Shown: positions 26,134 through 35,531, numbered from the stretch's first letter. The stretch is DNA of 64,000 bases from Ureibacillus massiliensis 4400831 = CIP 108448 = CCUG 49529 (GCF_000772965.1 NZ_JPVQ01000007.1:1-64000), one strand, 5' to 3'. Notes: a model not told the origin generated them from the sequence alone. Made by a program: numbers and translations.

Positions 26134-26727
26134 CTATTTTAACAAATTCGGTAACTCCAATGCCAATTTGCGGATAGCATTTCCACGGTGAGAAATTGCA
26201 CCTTTTTCTTCGGGCGTTAACTCTGCCATTGAACGATTCAACGCTGGTACATAAAAAATAGGATCGTATCCGAAGCCATTTGTTCCACGTTTCTCATTAA
26301 GAATTACTCCTTCACACGTCCCGAACACTGTAAAAGTTTTTAAGTTTGGACCTGCAATGGCTAATGCACAACAGAATCTTGCAGTACGTTTTTCCTCAGG
26401 GACACCCTGTAATTTTTCTAACACTTTCACGATGTTGGCTTCATCATCATGATCCCCTGCATAGCGAGCAGAATACACACCAGGCTCTCCGTTTAGTTCA
26501 TCAATTGCTAATCCGCTATCATCTGCAATTACGATTTTACCGAGCTTATTAGCTAATGTTTCTGCCTTTAATACTGCATTTTCTTCGAAGGTTGTTCCCG
26601 TTTCTTCTATTTCCATATTTGGTGCAACATCGAACATTGTTACAACTTCATATCCTAGTGGATTAAATAACGCTTCGAAATCCTTTGCTTTTCCTTTATT
26701 TTTTGTTGCAATGACTACTTGTTTCAT
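26134..26727 (-). CDS. rdgB: dITP/XTP pyrophosphatase (non-canonical purine NTPase)
   Basis: A 197-residue HAM1/RdgB-type enzyme that hydrolyses dITP, ITP and XTP to monophosphates, keeping deaminated purines out of DNA. Signature segments are [16 protein letters not shown] at the start (substrate-binding SxNxxK-like), [41 protein letters not shown] and [14 protein letters not shown], then SHRGNA. The length is typical. A GGAGGAAA site precedes the ATG. It is 63 bp downstream of rph, which suggests cotranscription. Confidence 0.95.
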   Translation of the reverse strand: MKQVVIATKNKGKAKDFEALFNPLGYEVVTMFDVAPNMEIEETGTTFEENAVLKAETLANKLGKIVIADDSGLAIDELNGEPGVYSARYAGDHDDEANIVKVLEKLQGVPEEKRTARFCCALAIAGPNLKTFTVFGTCEGVILNEKRGTNGFGYDPIFYVPALNRSMAELTPEEKGAISHRGNAIRKLALELPNLLK

Positions 26728-26790
26728 TATTGTTTCCTCCCTCTACATACCTTCAATGGCTCCAACAGCAAATGTAAGCCTATCTGTTTG

Positions 26791-27543
26791 TCATTTGCTT
26801 AACATAGCTACTAAATTCGCTACATCACCTAAAACTTCTTTTTGGAGCTCGATTAATTCTGAAATCCCTTTTTCTCCAAGATCCAATAATTCATTTAAAT
26901 CATTTCGAGAAAATGTTGCTTCTTCACCTGTACCTTGAATTTCAACAAATCGACCACTACCAGTCATTACTAAGTTCATATCTACATTCGCTTTTGAATC
27001 TTCGATATAATCTAGATCTAAGACAGCTCCAACTACATCAATAAAGCCTACACTTGTAGCAGCTAAATAATCGATAATCGGAAACTTGTTATAAGGCTTT
27101 TCTGCATGAATTTTGGAAATTGCTTGCGTCAAAGCTACGAAAGCACCCGTTATCGATGCCGTACGTGTACCTCCATCAGCTTGAATAACGTCACAGTCAA
27201 TCCATACTGTTTTTTCTCCAATTGCTTCTAAGTCGACGATGGAACGCAATGCTCGTCCAATAAGACGTTGAATCTCCATTGTGCGGCCATTTATTTTCCC
27301 GCGAGAAGCATCACGTTGAGTTCTTTCGGCTGTTGCTCTAGGAAGCATTGAATATTCAGCTGTTATCCAACCCTTTCCTTGTCCACGTAAAAACCCAGGC
27401 ACTTTATCTTCTATCGTTGCAGTACAAATCACTTTTGTATTTCCAACTTGAATTAATACCGATCCTTCAGGATGCATTAGATAATTTGGCTCGATTTTTA
27501 CTTCTCTCAGTTCGTTAAAATTTCTTCCATCGTGTCTTGACAT
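26791..27543 (-). CDS. rph: Ribonuclease PH
   Basis: A 250-residue phosphorolytic 3'-5' exoribonuclease that trims tRNA 3' ends. Conserved segments include [36 protein letters not shown], the [25 protein letters not shown] phosphate-binding loop, and [19 protein letters not shown]. The GAGGAGG site before ATG is strong. It is the first gene of rph-rdgB-ysnB. Confidence 0.96.
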   Translation of the reverse strand: MSRHDGRNFNELREVKIEPNYLMHPEGSVLIQVGNTKVICTATIEDKVPGFLRGQGKGWITAEYSMLPRATAERTQRDASRGKINGRTMEIQRLIGRALRSIVDLEAIGEKTVWIDCDVIQADGGTRTASITGAFVALTQAISKIHAEKPYNKFPIIDYLAATSVGFIDVVGAVLDLDYIEDSKANVDMNLVMTGSGRFVEIQGTGEEATFSRNDLNELLDLGEKGISELIELQKEVLGDVANLVAMLSK

Positions 27544-27566
27544 AGGTTGTCCTCCTCATAAAATCA

Positions 27567-27628
27567 TGCCCAGCATAAACATGCCAGGCACTTTTATTAC
27601 AACACCTAGCACAGTATAATGCTGGGCA
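27567..27628. repeat. Inverted repeat between racE and rph
   Basis: TGCCCAGCAT (27567-27576) and ATGCTGGGCA (27619-27628) form a perfect 10-bp stem around a 42-nt loop that contains a further near copy (ATGCCAGGCACTTT). It may terminate racE transcription, though the U run on the - strand is poor. Confidence 0.6.
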
Positions 27629-27699
27629 CTTTTTACATTTAATTTTAGACTTAAAACATTTTCCATGTACTAATTTTCATTGTACCTGAATACCGTAAT

Positions 27700-28494
27700 T
27701 TATAGTTTAATACGACGAATGTTTAAGTCTTCTTGTTGTAACCATTTCTCAGCAATCATTTTAAAAATAGGCACAGATCCAGTTGTAAAAAATGTATGCT
27801 GTGATTGTTCGTTATTCATACAAAGTAAATGATCATATTCTAATCGTTCTTTTACTTCCTTTGCAGTTTCTTCTGCTGAAGAAAGAACAAATACATTTGG
27901 TCCTACTACTTTTTCAATGTGTTCTTGAATAATAGGGTAATGTGTACATCCTAGTATAACTGTATCAAATCTTTTATCATGCAGTGGTTTTAATCCATTT
28001 GCTACTAAGTCGAATGCAAATTGCCCTTCGTATTCACCACTTTCAACAAGGGGGACGAATGTTGGGCAAGCAAGAGGAATTATTTTCGCCTTCGAACTTA
28101 AAGAAAGCAGTGCATCTTCGTAAGCTCCACTTTTAATCGTTCCTTCAGTAGCTAAGACAACAATTTCATTTTTCTTTGTTTTTTTCTCAGCAGCTCTTGC
28201 ACCTGGGTTAATGACGCCAATAACTGGAATTGGTAAGTTTTTTTGTAAACTCTCTAATGTTACCGCAGTTGCTGTATTGCAAGCAATGACTAACATTTTA
28301 ACATTCATTTTTAGTAATGCTTTTGCCATTTGCCAAGTAAATAATCGTACTTCCTGCTTTTCTCTAGGTCCATAAGGGCACCTTGCAGTATCGCCGATAT
28401 AATATATTGTTTCTTGTGGTAAAACCTTCATAATTTCCTTAGCAACTGTTAAACCACCAACACCAGAATCAATTACGCCTATTGGTGCATTCAT
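27700..28494 (-). CDS. racE: Glutamate racemase
   Basis: A 264-residue enzyme that makes D-glutamate for peptidoglycan. It shows the two catalytic cysteines: CNTAT near residue 73 in LVIACNTATAVTLES, and GCTHYP near 185. N-terminal IGVIDSGVGGLTVAKEIMKVLP and YIGDTARCPYGPR are typical. B. subtilis has two racemases; the genomic context (next to gerE and rph) matches racE, with murI as the general name. Confidence 0.95.
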   Translation of the reverse strand: MNAPIGVIDSGVGGLTVAKEIMKVLPQETIYYIGDTARCPYGPREKQEVRLFTWQMAKALLKMNVKMLVIACNTATAVTLESLQKNLPIPVIGVINPGARAAEKKTKKNEIVVLATEGTIKSGAYEDALLSLSSKAKIIPLACPTFVPLVESGEYEGQFAFDLVANGLKPLHDKRFDTVILGCTHYPIIQEHIEKVVGPNVFVLSSAEETAKEVKERLEYDHLLCMNNEQSQHTFFTTGSVPIFKMIAEKWLQQEDLNIRRIKL

Positions 28495-29100
28495 AAAACC
28501 GCCTCTATCCTTTTACATGAAACAATCAGATTCGACCTTGATCAAATCTGAATTATGTTTATTTAAATCATTTTTACTTATCTACTTTAACACGAATGAA
28601 ACTCTTGGCGGTACTTAAACGAATATGCACTACTCAAATTTTTAATTTTCCGACTTAATGTCGATTAGCTTACATTCAAAAGCATTTGCATTTGTAAACT
28701 TCCCGATAGTCATATCGCCCGATTCATGTAACCAATAAATGTGACTGTATTACTGAGGACTTGTTACAGAGTTAGTACGACTATTAAGTGAAATATAGAT
28801 TTGTTTAATGATAAGTAGCGAAGTTTCACTTTTAAGTTAGCTATTAGAATTAACTATTTATTCAACTTGCTACAAGTTCACGCTTCATTAAGTACTTGCC
28901 TCAATATCCATCTACTATTTTTTGTTCATAGGAACAGTTCCCATTTCCATCAAATTGAGGATACAAGAGCTCCATTACTTCATCTATATTTTAATCCCAT
29001 TTAATTAGGGACTGCCATTGGTAATACCATAAATGTCTTTTCATATAGAAACGAAGCCAAATCTATTTTGAAGCGTTTCACCTGAAATAGCAAGCATCTA
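28495..29100. other. Intergenic region, no gene seen
   Basis: Some 600 bp between racE and gerE, AT-rich, with scattered stop codons in all frames. A 17-codon frame near 29040 is not convincing. I see no strong terminator hairpin. It could hold the gerE downstream region and the racE promoter, or decayed coding DNA. Confidence 0.5.
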
Positions 29101-29322
29101 TCAGTGTAATGATAATTCGTCTAGCCTCAGCAATTCAATCAATGCCTGTGATCTGCTTGATACACCTAGTTTTTGAATCGTGTTTGAAATATGATTACGC
29201 ACCGTTTTTTCGCTAATATTCAGCTTTTGCGAAATTTCCTTCGTTGAATAATCTAAAATTAATAATTGGAAAATTTCACGTTCTCTTTTCGTCAAAAGCG
29301 AACGATGCTGCGGGCTATTCAT
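29101..29322 (-). CDS. gerE: Spore-coat gene regulator GerE
   Basis: A 73-residue protein consisting almost only of a LuxR-type helix-turn-helix (LTKREREIFQLLILDYSTKEISQKLNISEKTVRNHISNTIQKLGVSSRSQALIELL). In spore formers this small regulator acts late in the mother cell with sigma-K to control coat genes. GAGGGTG precedes the ATG. Length and position between racE and the thioesterase gene upstream of sdh agree with gerE, and it is the clearest sign that the organism sporulates. Confidence 0.93.
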   Translation of the reverse strand: MNSPQHRSLLTKREREIFQLLILDYSTKEISQKLNISEKTVRNHISNTIQKLGVSSRSQALIELLRLDELSLH

Positions 29323-29394
29323 AAGGCAACACCCTCCTATCTCCTCTTCTATGTAAAGTATGTTGAGAGTGATAGGTGCGTGAGGGCATTTTCA

Positions 29395-29838
29395 CTATTT
29401 CCCAATCAATATTAATTTTTCTTTTTCTGTCCAAGGAGTTCCCTTTCCAGTTGCTCTGTTTATTTGTACAATCGAACTTCTACCTGTGAATACAATTTCA
29501 TTATCCGTATTCTTAGTTAAATAATGAATATCTACTGAAGATGTCCCAACACGAGCAGCCTTTACATAGACTTTGAGGATTTCATCGAAATAAACTTGTT
29601 TTATAAAGTCGCATTGAAGATCTGCTACTACTATAAATTTATCACTTTCTGGTGATGTCCAATCGAAGTAGCCAATGTGTTTAAAAAATTCAATACGCGC
29701 TTGTTCAAAATAAACGAATGGTACAGTGTTATTCAAATGTCCGTACATATCCGTCTCTGAAAATCGTACTCTTACCTCTTCGTAAAATGTAAAATCTTCT
29801 TCCCATTTTACTAAATCATCAATGTAATTTGCTTTCAT
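29395..29838 (-). CDS. ysmA: Acyl-CoA thioesterase (hot-dog fold, YbgC/YsmA-like)
   Basis: A 147-residue single-domain hot-dog protein with FYEEVRVRFSETDMYGHLNNTVPFVYFEQARIEFF, the 4-hydroxybenzoyl-CoA thioesterase-like signature including the catalytic Asp of TDMYGH. The ATG at 29838 is 11 nt after AAAGGGG; an in-frame ATG nine bases upstream is too close to that site. Substrate chain length cannot be read. It lies between gerE and sdhB. Confidence 0.85.
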   Translation of the reverse strand: MKANYIDDLVKWEEDFTFYEEVRVRFSETDMYGHLNNTVPFVYFEQARIEFFKHIGYFDWTSPESDKFIVVADLQCDFIKQVYFDEILKVYVKAARVGTSSVDIHYLTKNTDNEIVFTGRSSIVQINRATGKGTPWTEKEKLILIGK

Positions 29839-29965
29839 TCTTATCATATCCCCTTTATTTTAGAGTACATTCCCCTTTGTAATTTGAATGTCTTCCAAAA
29901 TTATATCGAATGTAAATAGATATTTCCAACTTCATAAGAGTACTATTTTTATAGTATGCAAGACA

Positions 29966-30016
29966 TAAAAAAAGGACATCCGATATCAAAAATTTGACGG
30001 TGGATGTCCTTAACTT
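29966..30016 (-). terminator. Rho-independent terminator of sdhCAB
   Basis: AAGGACATCC (29972-29981) pairs with GGATGTCCTT (30002-30011); the - strand continues into seven U. It lies 35 bp after the sdhB stop. Confidence 0.88.
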
Positions 30017-30045
30017 TTTGTACAGAAGTACAAAATTGTATTAAA

Positions 30046-30828
30046 TTAGTCTACCATATGGTCAGATCCGAAGAAGTTACGGAACATTTGAACAGTAGTA
30101 GCACGGTTTAATGAAGCAATTGAAGTTGTTAATGGAATACCTTTTGGACATGCAGCAACACAGTTTTGAGAGTTACCACAGTTTGCAAGGCCACCATCAC
30201 CCATGATCGCATTTAAACGTTCATCTTTAATCATTGCTCCAGTTGGGTGTGTATTGAATAAACGTACTTGTGAAAGTGGAGCTGGTCCGATGAATGAAGA
30301 GCTTTCAGACACGTTTGGACATGCTTCCATACATACACCACAAGTCATACATTTTGATAATTCGTAAGCCCATTGACGTTTGCGTTCTGGCATACGAGGT
30401 CCTTCACCTAAATCATAAGTACCATCGATTGGAACCCAAGCTTTAACTTTTTTAAGAGCGTTAAACATACGACTACGGTCTACTTGTAAGTCACGAATAA
30501 CTGGGAAAGTTTTCATTGGTTCTAAACGAATAGGTTGATCTAATTGGTCAATCAGTGTAGAACATGATTGACGTGGACGACCATTAATCACCATAGAACA
30601 AGCGCCACATACTTCTTCAAGACAGTTCATTTCCCATGTTACAGGAGATGTTTTTTGTCCATCAGTTGTCACAGGGTTTTGTTGAATGAACATTAATGCC
30701 GTAATAACGTTCATACCTGGACGATAAGGAACTTCAAATTTCTCCCAACGAGTAGGGCCGTTTTCTGTATCTTGACGAAGGATTTCAAGTTTAACCGTTT
30801 TAACAGCATTAACCTGTTGAGTAGTCAT
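30046..30828 (-). CDS. sdhB: Succinate dehydrogenase iron-sulfur subunit
   Basis: A 260-residue subunit carrying the 2Fe-2S cluster (CLEEVCGACSMVINGRPRQSC region) and the two ferredoxin-type clusters (CMTCGVCMEACPNVS and NCVAACPKGIP). It passes electrons from SdhA flavin to the haem-containing membrane anchor, oxidising succinate in the citric acid cycle. It begins 21 bp after sdhA with an AAGGAGGTC site. Last gene of the operon. Confidence 0.97.
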   Translation of the reverse strand: MTTQQVNAVKTVKLEILRQDTENGPTRWEKFEVPYRPGMNVITALMFIQQNPVTTDGQKTSPVTWEMNCLEEVCGACSMVINGRPRQSCSTLIDQLDQPIRLEPMKTFPVIRDLQVDRSRMFNALKKVKAWVPIDGTYDLGEGPRMPERKRQWAYELSKCMTCGVCMEACPNVSESSSFIGPAPLSQVRLFNTHPTGAMIKDERLNAIMGDGGLANCGNSQNCVAACPKGIPLTTSIASLNRATTVQMFRNFFGSDHMVD

Positions 30829-30849
30829 CTTTAATGACCTCCTTTTTTA

Positions 30850-32595
30850 TTATGAAGAATAGTCACGTTTACGTGGCGGAATTAATGAAACGTCTACTTC
30901 TTGGTAGCTAATTTCAGGTTCACCAGTTTTAGGATCAAACTTCGCCATTGTTGTTTTTAAGAAGTTTTCATCATCACGTTCTGGGAAATCTGGTTTGTAA
31001 TGAGCACCACGAGATTCGTTTCGTAAAAGTGCACCTTTTGTCATAACTTTAGCTAGGTATAACATGTTCTTTAACTGACGCGTAAAGTGGGCACCTTGGT
31101 TACTCCATTTTTGCGTATCGTTAATGTTAATGTTTTCCCAACGTTGTTGAAGTTCAGTTAGTTTATCATATGTTTTTTCAAGACGATCGTTATAACGAAC
31201 AACAGTCATGTTGTCAGTCATTAATTCGCCAAGTTCTTTATGAAGTAAGTATGCGTTTTCATTGCCATCCATTTTAAGAATAGCTTCCCATTTCTCTTGT
31301 TCTTCTTGAACACGAGCATCATATAGTGATTGTGGAAGGTCTTCCGCATGCTTTTTCAAGCCTTTAATATATTTAACAGCATTTGGTCCAGCTACAGATC
31401 CACCGAAGATAGCAGATAATAATGAGTTTGCACCAAGACGGTTAGCACCGTGTTGAGAGTAATCACATTCACCAGCTGCAAATAGACCAGGAATTTCTGT
31501 CATTTGATCATAGTCAACCCATAGACCACCCATTGAATAGTGAACTGCAGGGAAGATTTTCATTGGTAATTTACGTGGATCATCACCTACGAATTTTTCG
31601 TAAATTTCGATAATACCACCAAGCTTAACGTCTAATTCGTGTGGATCTTTATGAGAAAGGTCTAGGAATACAACGTTTTCGCCGTTAACACCTAATTTTT
31701 GGTTAACACATACATCGAAGATTTCGCGAGTCGCGATATCACGAGGTACTAAGTTACCGTAAGCTGGATATTTTTCTTCTAAGAAGTACCAAGGCTTACC
31801 ATCTTTATATGTCCAAATACGACCACCTTCACCACGAGCTGATTCAGACATTAAACGGTTTTTGTCATCACCAGGAATCGCTGTTGGGTGAATTTGGATG
31901 AATTCACCGTTCGCATAAGAAGCACCTTGTTGGTAAACAATTGATGCAGCAGAACCAGTGTTAATTACTGAGTTAGTTGTTTTACCGAAGATAATACCAG
32001 GACCACCAGTTGCCATAATTACAGCATCTGAACGGAATGAACGGATTTCTTCAGAACGCATATCTTGAGCTACGATACCACGGCATGTTCCTTCATCATC
32101 AAGAACAACACCAAGGAATTCCCAGTGCTCATATTTCGTTACTAATCCAGCTACTTCATGACGACGAACTTGTTCATCTAAAGCATAAAGTAACTGTTGA
32201 CCTGTAGTCGCACCAGAGAATGCTGTACGGTGGTGAAGTGTACCACCGAAACGACGGAAGTCAAGTAGACCTTCTGGTGTACGGTTAAACATAACACCCA
32301 TACGGTCGAATAAGTGAATGATACCAGGTGCAGCATCACACATCGCTTTAACTGGTGGTTGGTTTGCTAAGAAGTCCCCACCGTAAACTGTATCATCAAA
32401 GTGGATCCAAGGAGAATCCCCTTCACCTTTTGTATTAACTGCTCCATTAATTCCGCCTTGAGCACAAACAGAGTGTGAACGTTTAACGGGAACTAATGAG
32501 AATAATTCTACTTCAGTACCTTCTTCGGCAGCCTTTACAGTAGCCATTAAGCCGGCTAAACCGCCACCTACGACGATTACTTTACTTTTCGCCAT
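30850..32595 (-). CDS. sdhA: Succinate dehydrogenase flavoprotein subunit
   Basis: A 581-residue flavoprotein: FAD-binding VVGGGLAGLMATVKAAEEG at the start, the covalent-flavin histidine region KRSHSVCAQGGING, the active-site segment QIHPTAIPGDD, SESARGEGGRIW, and HYSMGGLWVDYDQMTEIPGLFAAGEC. Length and motifs match Gram-positive SdhA. A GAGGAGTGAGG site precedes ATG. It is translated between sdhC and sdhB. Confidence 0.97.
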   Translation of the reverse strand: MAKSKVIVVGGGLAGLMATVKAAEEGTEVELFSLVPVKRSHSVCAQGGINGAVNTKGEGDSPWIHFDDTVYGGDFLANQPPVKAMCDAAPGIIHLFDRMGVMFNRTPEGLLDFRRFGGTLHHRTAFSGATTGQQLLYALDEQVRRHEVAGLVTKYEHWEFLGVVLDDEGTCRGIVAQDMRSEEIRSFRSDAVIMATGGPGIIFGKTTNSVINTGSAASIVYQQGASYANGEFIQIHPTAIPGDDKNRLMSESARGEGGRIWTYKDGKPWYFLEEKYPAYGNLVPRDIATREIFDVCVNQKLGVNGENVVFLDLSHKDPHELDVKLGGIIEIYEKFVGDDPRKLPMKIFPAVHYSMGGLWVDYDQMTEIPGLFAAGECDYSQHGANRLGANSLLSAIFGGSVAGPNAVKYIKGLKKHAEDLPQSLYDARVQEEQEKWEAILKMDGNENAYLLHKELGELMTDNMTVVRYNDRLEKTYDKLTELQQRWENININDTQKWSNQGAHFTRQLKNMLYLAKVMTKGALLRNESRGAHYKPDFPERDDENFLKTTMAKFDPKTGEPEISYQEVDVSLIPPRKRDYSS

Positions 32596-32649
32596 GATTA
32601 TTCCTCACTCCTCATAATTTAACTATTGGATGTACTACTACCAAACTAC

Positions 32650-33258
32650 TTACACGAATGCAAGAATTGCAGCCACGAAACCGATGCTGAATACTACAAA
32701 GAATGCCATTGTGATATAAGAAGCAACTTTTTGTGATTTAGGTGATTGTGTAATACCCCAGCTAACTAGGAATGACCAGATACCATTAGATAAGTGGAAT
32801 GTTGCAGCAAGGATACCAACAATATAAAACGCTAACATCCAAGGGTTTGCAACGATATCAGACATCATATCGTAGTTAACTTCAGCACCAAGCGCTTTTT
32901 GAATACGAGTTTGGAAAATATGCCATGCAATAAATACAACAAGGAAAATCCCTGTAAAACGTTGTAATACAAACATCCAGTTGCGGAATGTACCAAAGCG
33001 TTTTACATTATTTGTTGCTGTAAAGGCGATATACACACCGTATAAACCGTGGAATAATAGTGGTATGTAAATAACTACCCACTCAACAATAATCAGGAAA
33101 GGAACATACTCCATCATTCCTGCAGCGGCATTATAAGCTTCTGCTCCTTGTGTTGCAGTAAAGTTGATGGTAAAGTGCACCAGTAAAAACAAACCTACTG
33201 GAATAATCCCTAATAGAGAATGTAAGCGGCGCCAATAAAACTCATGATTCTTCGACAA
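32650..33258 (-). CDS. sdhC: Succinate dehydrogenase cytochrome b-558 subunit
   Basis: A 202-residue diheme membrane anchor with five hydrophobic helices. The start is set at the TTG at 33258 (AAGGGGGG site upstream), giving MSKNHEFYWRRLHSLLG and the family's usual length; the ATG-type start 39 bp upstream would precede the ribosome site. Haem-ligand histidines are visible in RRLHSLLG, LLVHFTINF, LFHGLYG, AWHIFQT and ATFHLSNGIWSF. It transfers electrons to menaquinone. First gene of sdhCAB. Confidence 0.95.
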   Translation of the reverse strand: MSKNHEFYWRRLHSLLGIIPVGLFLLVHFTINFTATQGAEAYNAAAGMMEYVPFLIIVEWVVIYIPLLFHGLYGVYIAFTATNNVKRFGTFRNWMFVLQRFTGIFLVVFIAWHIFQTRIQKALGAEVNYDMMSDIVANPWMLAFYIVGILAATFHLSNGIWSFLVSWGITQSPKSQKVASYITMAFFVVFSIGFVAAILAFV

Positions 33259-33315
33259 GATTATTACCCCCCTTAAAAAGTACATTAAATTATGCACTCA
33301 ATATCTTCACGATAT

Positions 33316-33329
33316 TGTAAACGTTCAAA
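33316..33329. promoter_or_regulatory. Candidate catabolite-responsive element (cre)
   Basis: TGTAAACGTTCAAA matches the CcpA consensus TGWAANCGNTNWCA at all but one fixed position. It lies in the sdhCAB leader about 40 bp downstream of the predicted transcription start, where CcpA could act as a roadblock. Confidence 0.45.
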
Positions 33330-33373
33330 CATTGACTGCATATTTCATCATGGTACAATATTATGACATGTCC

Positions 33374-33402
33374 ATTGTACTCTCATCGAGAAGGAGCGTC
33401 AA
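33374..33402 (-). promoter_or_regulatory. Sigma-A promoter of sdhCAB
   Basis: On the - strand TTGACG (33402-33397), 17 bp, then TACAAT (33379-33374). Near-consensus hexamers and ideal spacing. It predicts a leader of about 110 nt before sdhC. Confidence 0.8.
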
Positions 33403-33512
33403 GCTGACTTCCAATTTTTTATACATACTTTAAAAAATATTTTCCTATAGTAAAAACGATTAATAAGTGCTTTTAAATTAATTTTTATTTTTAATAGAAA
33501 GAGGGAGCGAAA

Positions 33513-33929
33513 ATGACTTCTCAAAACAAAATGATTCCTGCGTTTGGATATGAAATTTTAAGAGATCATATACTTTCATCCATTTTAGGAAAACACGAAG
33601 AAGATGTGCTTTACTGGGCAGGAAAAGATTTGGCCCGTAAATTTCCTTGCGGGGACATTCAATTGATTACTGCATTTTTTCAAGATGCGGGATGGGGCTT
33701 ACTAACCCTTGAAAAGGAATCCAAGGATGGATATATTCTTCATTTAACAAACGATCCTGAAGTATTAAATATTAAAAATCGGACTTTTCGATTAGAAGCG
33801 GGTTTTATTGCAGAACAGATTCAATCCTTTAAAGGATTTTTAACAGAATGCTACGATGAGAAAAAAGAAAAGCAAAACACAGTCCTTTTCACTGTCAAAA
33901 CAGATTTGAAGGAAAAAATTGAAAAGTAA
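33513..33929 (+). CDS. yslB: YslB-family protein (DUF2507)
   Basis: A 138-residue soluble protein divergent from sdhC and convergent with lysC, the place yslB occupies in B. subtilis. The sequence (GYEILRDHILSSILGKHEEDVLYWAGKDLARKFPC..., WGLLTLEKES, FRLEAGFIAEQIQ) fits the DUF2507 family, related to small-molecule-binding V4R-like domains. Function is not established. AGAGGGAG precedes ATG. Confidence 0.85.
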   Translation: MTSQNKMIPAFGYEILRDHILSSILGKHEEDVLYWAGKDLARKFPCGDIQLITAFFQDAGWGLLTLEKESKDGYILHLTNDPEVLNIKNRTFRLEAGFIAEQIQSFKGFLTECYDEKKEKQNTVLFTVKTDLKEKIEK

Positions 33930-33933
33930 ACAT

Positions 33934-33974
33934 AAAGGAGCAACTAACAATTCGGCTTTAGTTGCTCCTTTTAA
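33934..33974. terminator. Bidirectional terminator between yslB and lysC
   Basis: AAAGGAGCAACTA (33934-33946) pairs with TAGTTGCTCCTTT (33959-33971); T runs exist for both strands. Confidence 0.9.
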
Positions 33975-35198
33975 TTATGCTAATTCTTCAACTAAATTAA
34001 ATTCATCATGCAATGCGTTCGCTGCGCGCACCATATCGTCCTGTGGTACAACTACTGACACTTTTATTTCCGAGGTACTAACCATTTTCACTTCAATGTT
34101 TTCTTTTCTTAATCGATCAAACATTCGAGCTGCTACTCCAGGATTTGAAACCATACCCGAACCAACGATAGAAACCTTTGATAACCCTACTTCAAAATCT
34201 GCAAAAGCAAAGCCTAAAGAGGATTTATTCGTTTCCAATACTTTAATGGCTTCTGCAAACACTTCCTTTTCAATTGAGAACGATACTGTTGGTTTCACAC
34301 CATCAATAACGGCTTGTACAATGATATCGACATTGATTCGATGTTCAGCTAATGTTGTAAATAAATTAGCTAATGAAGCTTGCTCATAAGATTCATATCC
34401 TACTGTTAATCGTATGATATCTGTTTCATATGCAACTCCACGAACAATTAAATTTCTTTCCATTTCAATCTCCCCTTTTATCAATGTACCCGGCACATTC
34501 TCAGTACTTGAACAAACGTTTAATGGCAAATTATATTTCTTTGCTAATTCCACTGCTCGTGGGTGAACTACTTTTGACCCTAGATGTGAAAGCTCTAGCA
34601 TTTCATCATAAGTAATTTGCTTCAATTTTCTTGCCTTTTTTACAACAGTAGGGTCTGCAGTGAATAAGCCTATTGAATTTGTATAAATATCAACACGTTC
34701 AGCATCAATCGCTATGGCAATGGCAACAGCACTCGTTTCTGGACCTCCGTCTCCTAAAAGCGTGATGTTGTTATCCTCACTTTTCCCTTGCCCACCAGCG
34801 ATAATTGTAATTTTATCCTTTTTTAAATGTTCGGTTATATATTCCGATTGTATGAAATCAATCAAAACAGCTCGTTTAGATGCAACCGTTTCAATACCTG
34901 CTTGCCAGCCTGTTAAAGAAATCGCTTTAAATCCTTGTTGATTGATTGCAATCGAAAGTAAAGCACTAGCAACTTGTGTGTTTGTTGAGTGTATAACGTC
35001 CATTTCACGGTTTGAAGGATTGTTAGAAAGTGAATAGGCATATTGATTTAACTGTTCATCGATTAATTGCATGGATGGGACGACGACAACAACATTTAAT
35101 CCTCGTTTTTTCTCTTCGATAATTTTCTTCGCAACGTTTTCAATTTTGTCTGGTGAAGTAAGTGTTTGCTCGTCTAACTTTATGACAATATTGGCCAT
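33975..35198 (-). CDS. lysC: Aspartokinase (lysine-sensitive type)
   Basis: A 407-residue aspartate kinase catalysing the first step from aspartate to lysine, diaminopimelate, threonine and methionine. The C-terminal ACT domains carry VTIVGSGM-like VSIVGSGMVSNPG and VSTSEIKVSVVV; the kinase domain has TIIAGGQGKSEDNNITLLGDGGPETSAVAIA, DPTVVKKARKL and SHLGSKVVHPRAVELA. The N-terminus deviates: the usual KFGGTS motif is replaced by MANIVIKLDEQTL, with AKKI following, which is odd because the K-F-G-G lysine binds ATP. Control by the lysine riboswitch upstream supports lysC. Confidence 0.9.
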   Translation of the reverse strand: MANIVIKLDEQTLTSPDKIENVAKKIIEEKKRGLNVVVVVPSMQLIDEQLNQYAYSLSNNPSNREMDVIHSTNTQVASALLSIAINQQGFKAISLTGWQAGIETVASKRAVLIDFIQSEYITEHLKKDKITIIAGGQGKSEDNNITLLGDGGPETSAVAIAIAIDAERVDIYTNSIGLFTADPTVVKKARKLKQITYDEMLELSHLGSKVVHPRAVELAKKYNLPLNVCSSTENVPGTLIKGEIEMERNLIVRGVAYETDIIRLTVGYESYEQASLANLFTTLAEHRINVDIIVQAVIDGVKPTVSFSIEKEVFAEAIKVLETNKSSLGFAFADFEVGLSKVSIVGSGMVSNPGVAARMFDRLRKENIEVKMVSTSEIKVSVVVPQDDMVRAANALHDEFNLVEELA

Positions 35199-35239
35199 TG
35201 GTGTTCCCCCTTTATCTAATCATGCGTAAGGCAAAATTT

Positions 35240-35284
35240 CCGAAAAAAAGCAGCATTTCGACGAAATTCGTGAAAGGCTGCCTC
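35240..35284 (-). terminator. Terminator of the lysine riboswitch expression platform
   Basis: On the - strand GAGGCAGC and GCTGC enclose a hairpin arm (CACGAATTTCGTCG) followed by seven U. It directly follows the lysine aptamer and precedes lysC by about 45 nt. Confidence 0.85.
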
Positions 35285-35317
35285 AATGAATATACCTAAA
35301 AAGGTCATATTTTTTAT

Positions 35318-35494
35318 GAGATAGCTCTCCAGAATCTAAAATTGACTCTGACAATGTTACATCTATTAAATGCAACACCAGCATATAAATTGGAACAATC
35401 AATTTACTGCTTCGGCAAGGCTTCCCTTTCACCTGCATTCTTAGGAATTGTTCTCCTCCTGCTAGCTACTTTTGAATCTTGCACCTCTATCTAA
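35318..35494 (-). promoter_or_regulatory. Lysine riboswitch (L box)
   Basis: Reading the - strand: AGATAGAGGTGCAAGATTC, GTAG, GCAGGAGGA, GCAGGTGAAAGGGAAGCC then TTGCCGAAG, GCTGG, GTCAGAGTC and finally GGAGAGCTATCT, which closes P1 with the beginning. These are the conserved L-box blocks in order. Lysine binding would favour the terminator at 35240-35284 and reduce lysC expression. Confidence 0.93.
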
Positions 35495-35531
35495 ACACAA
35501 TATCCATATTTTGTTTTACATTATCATACAA

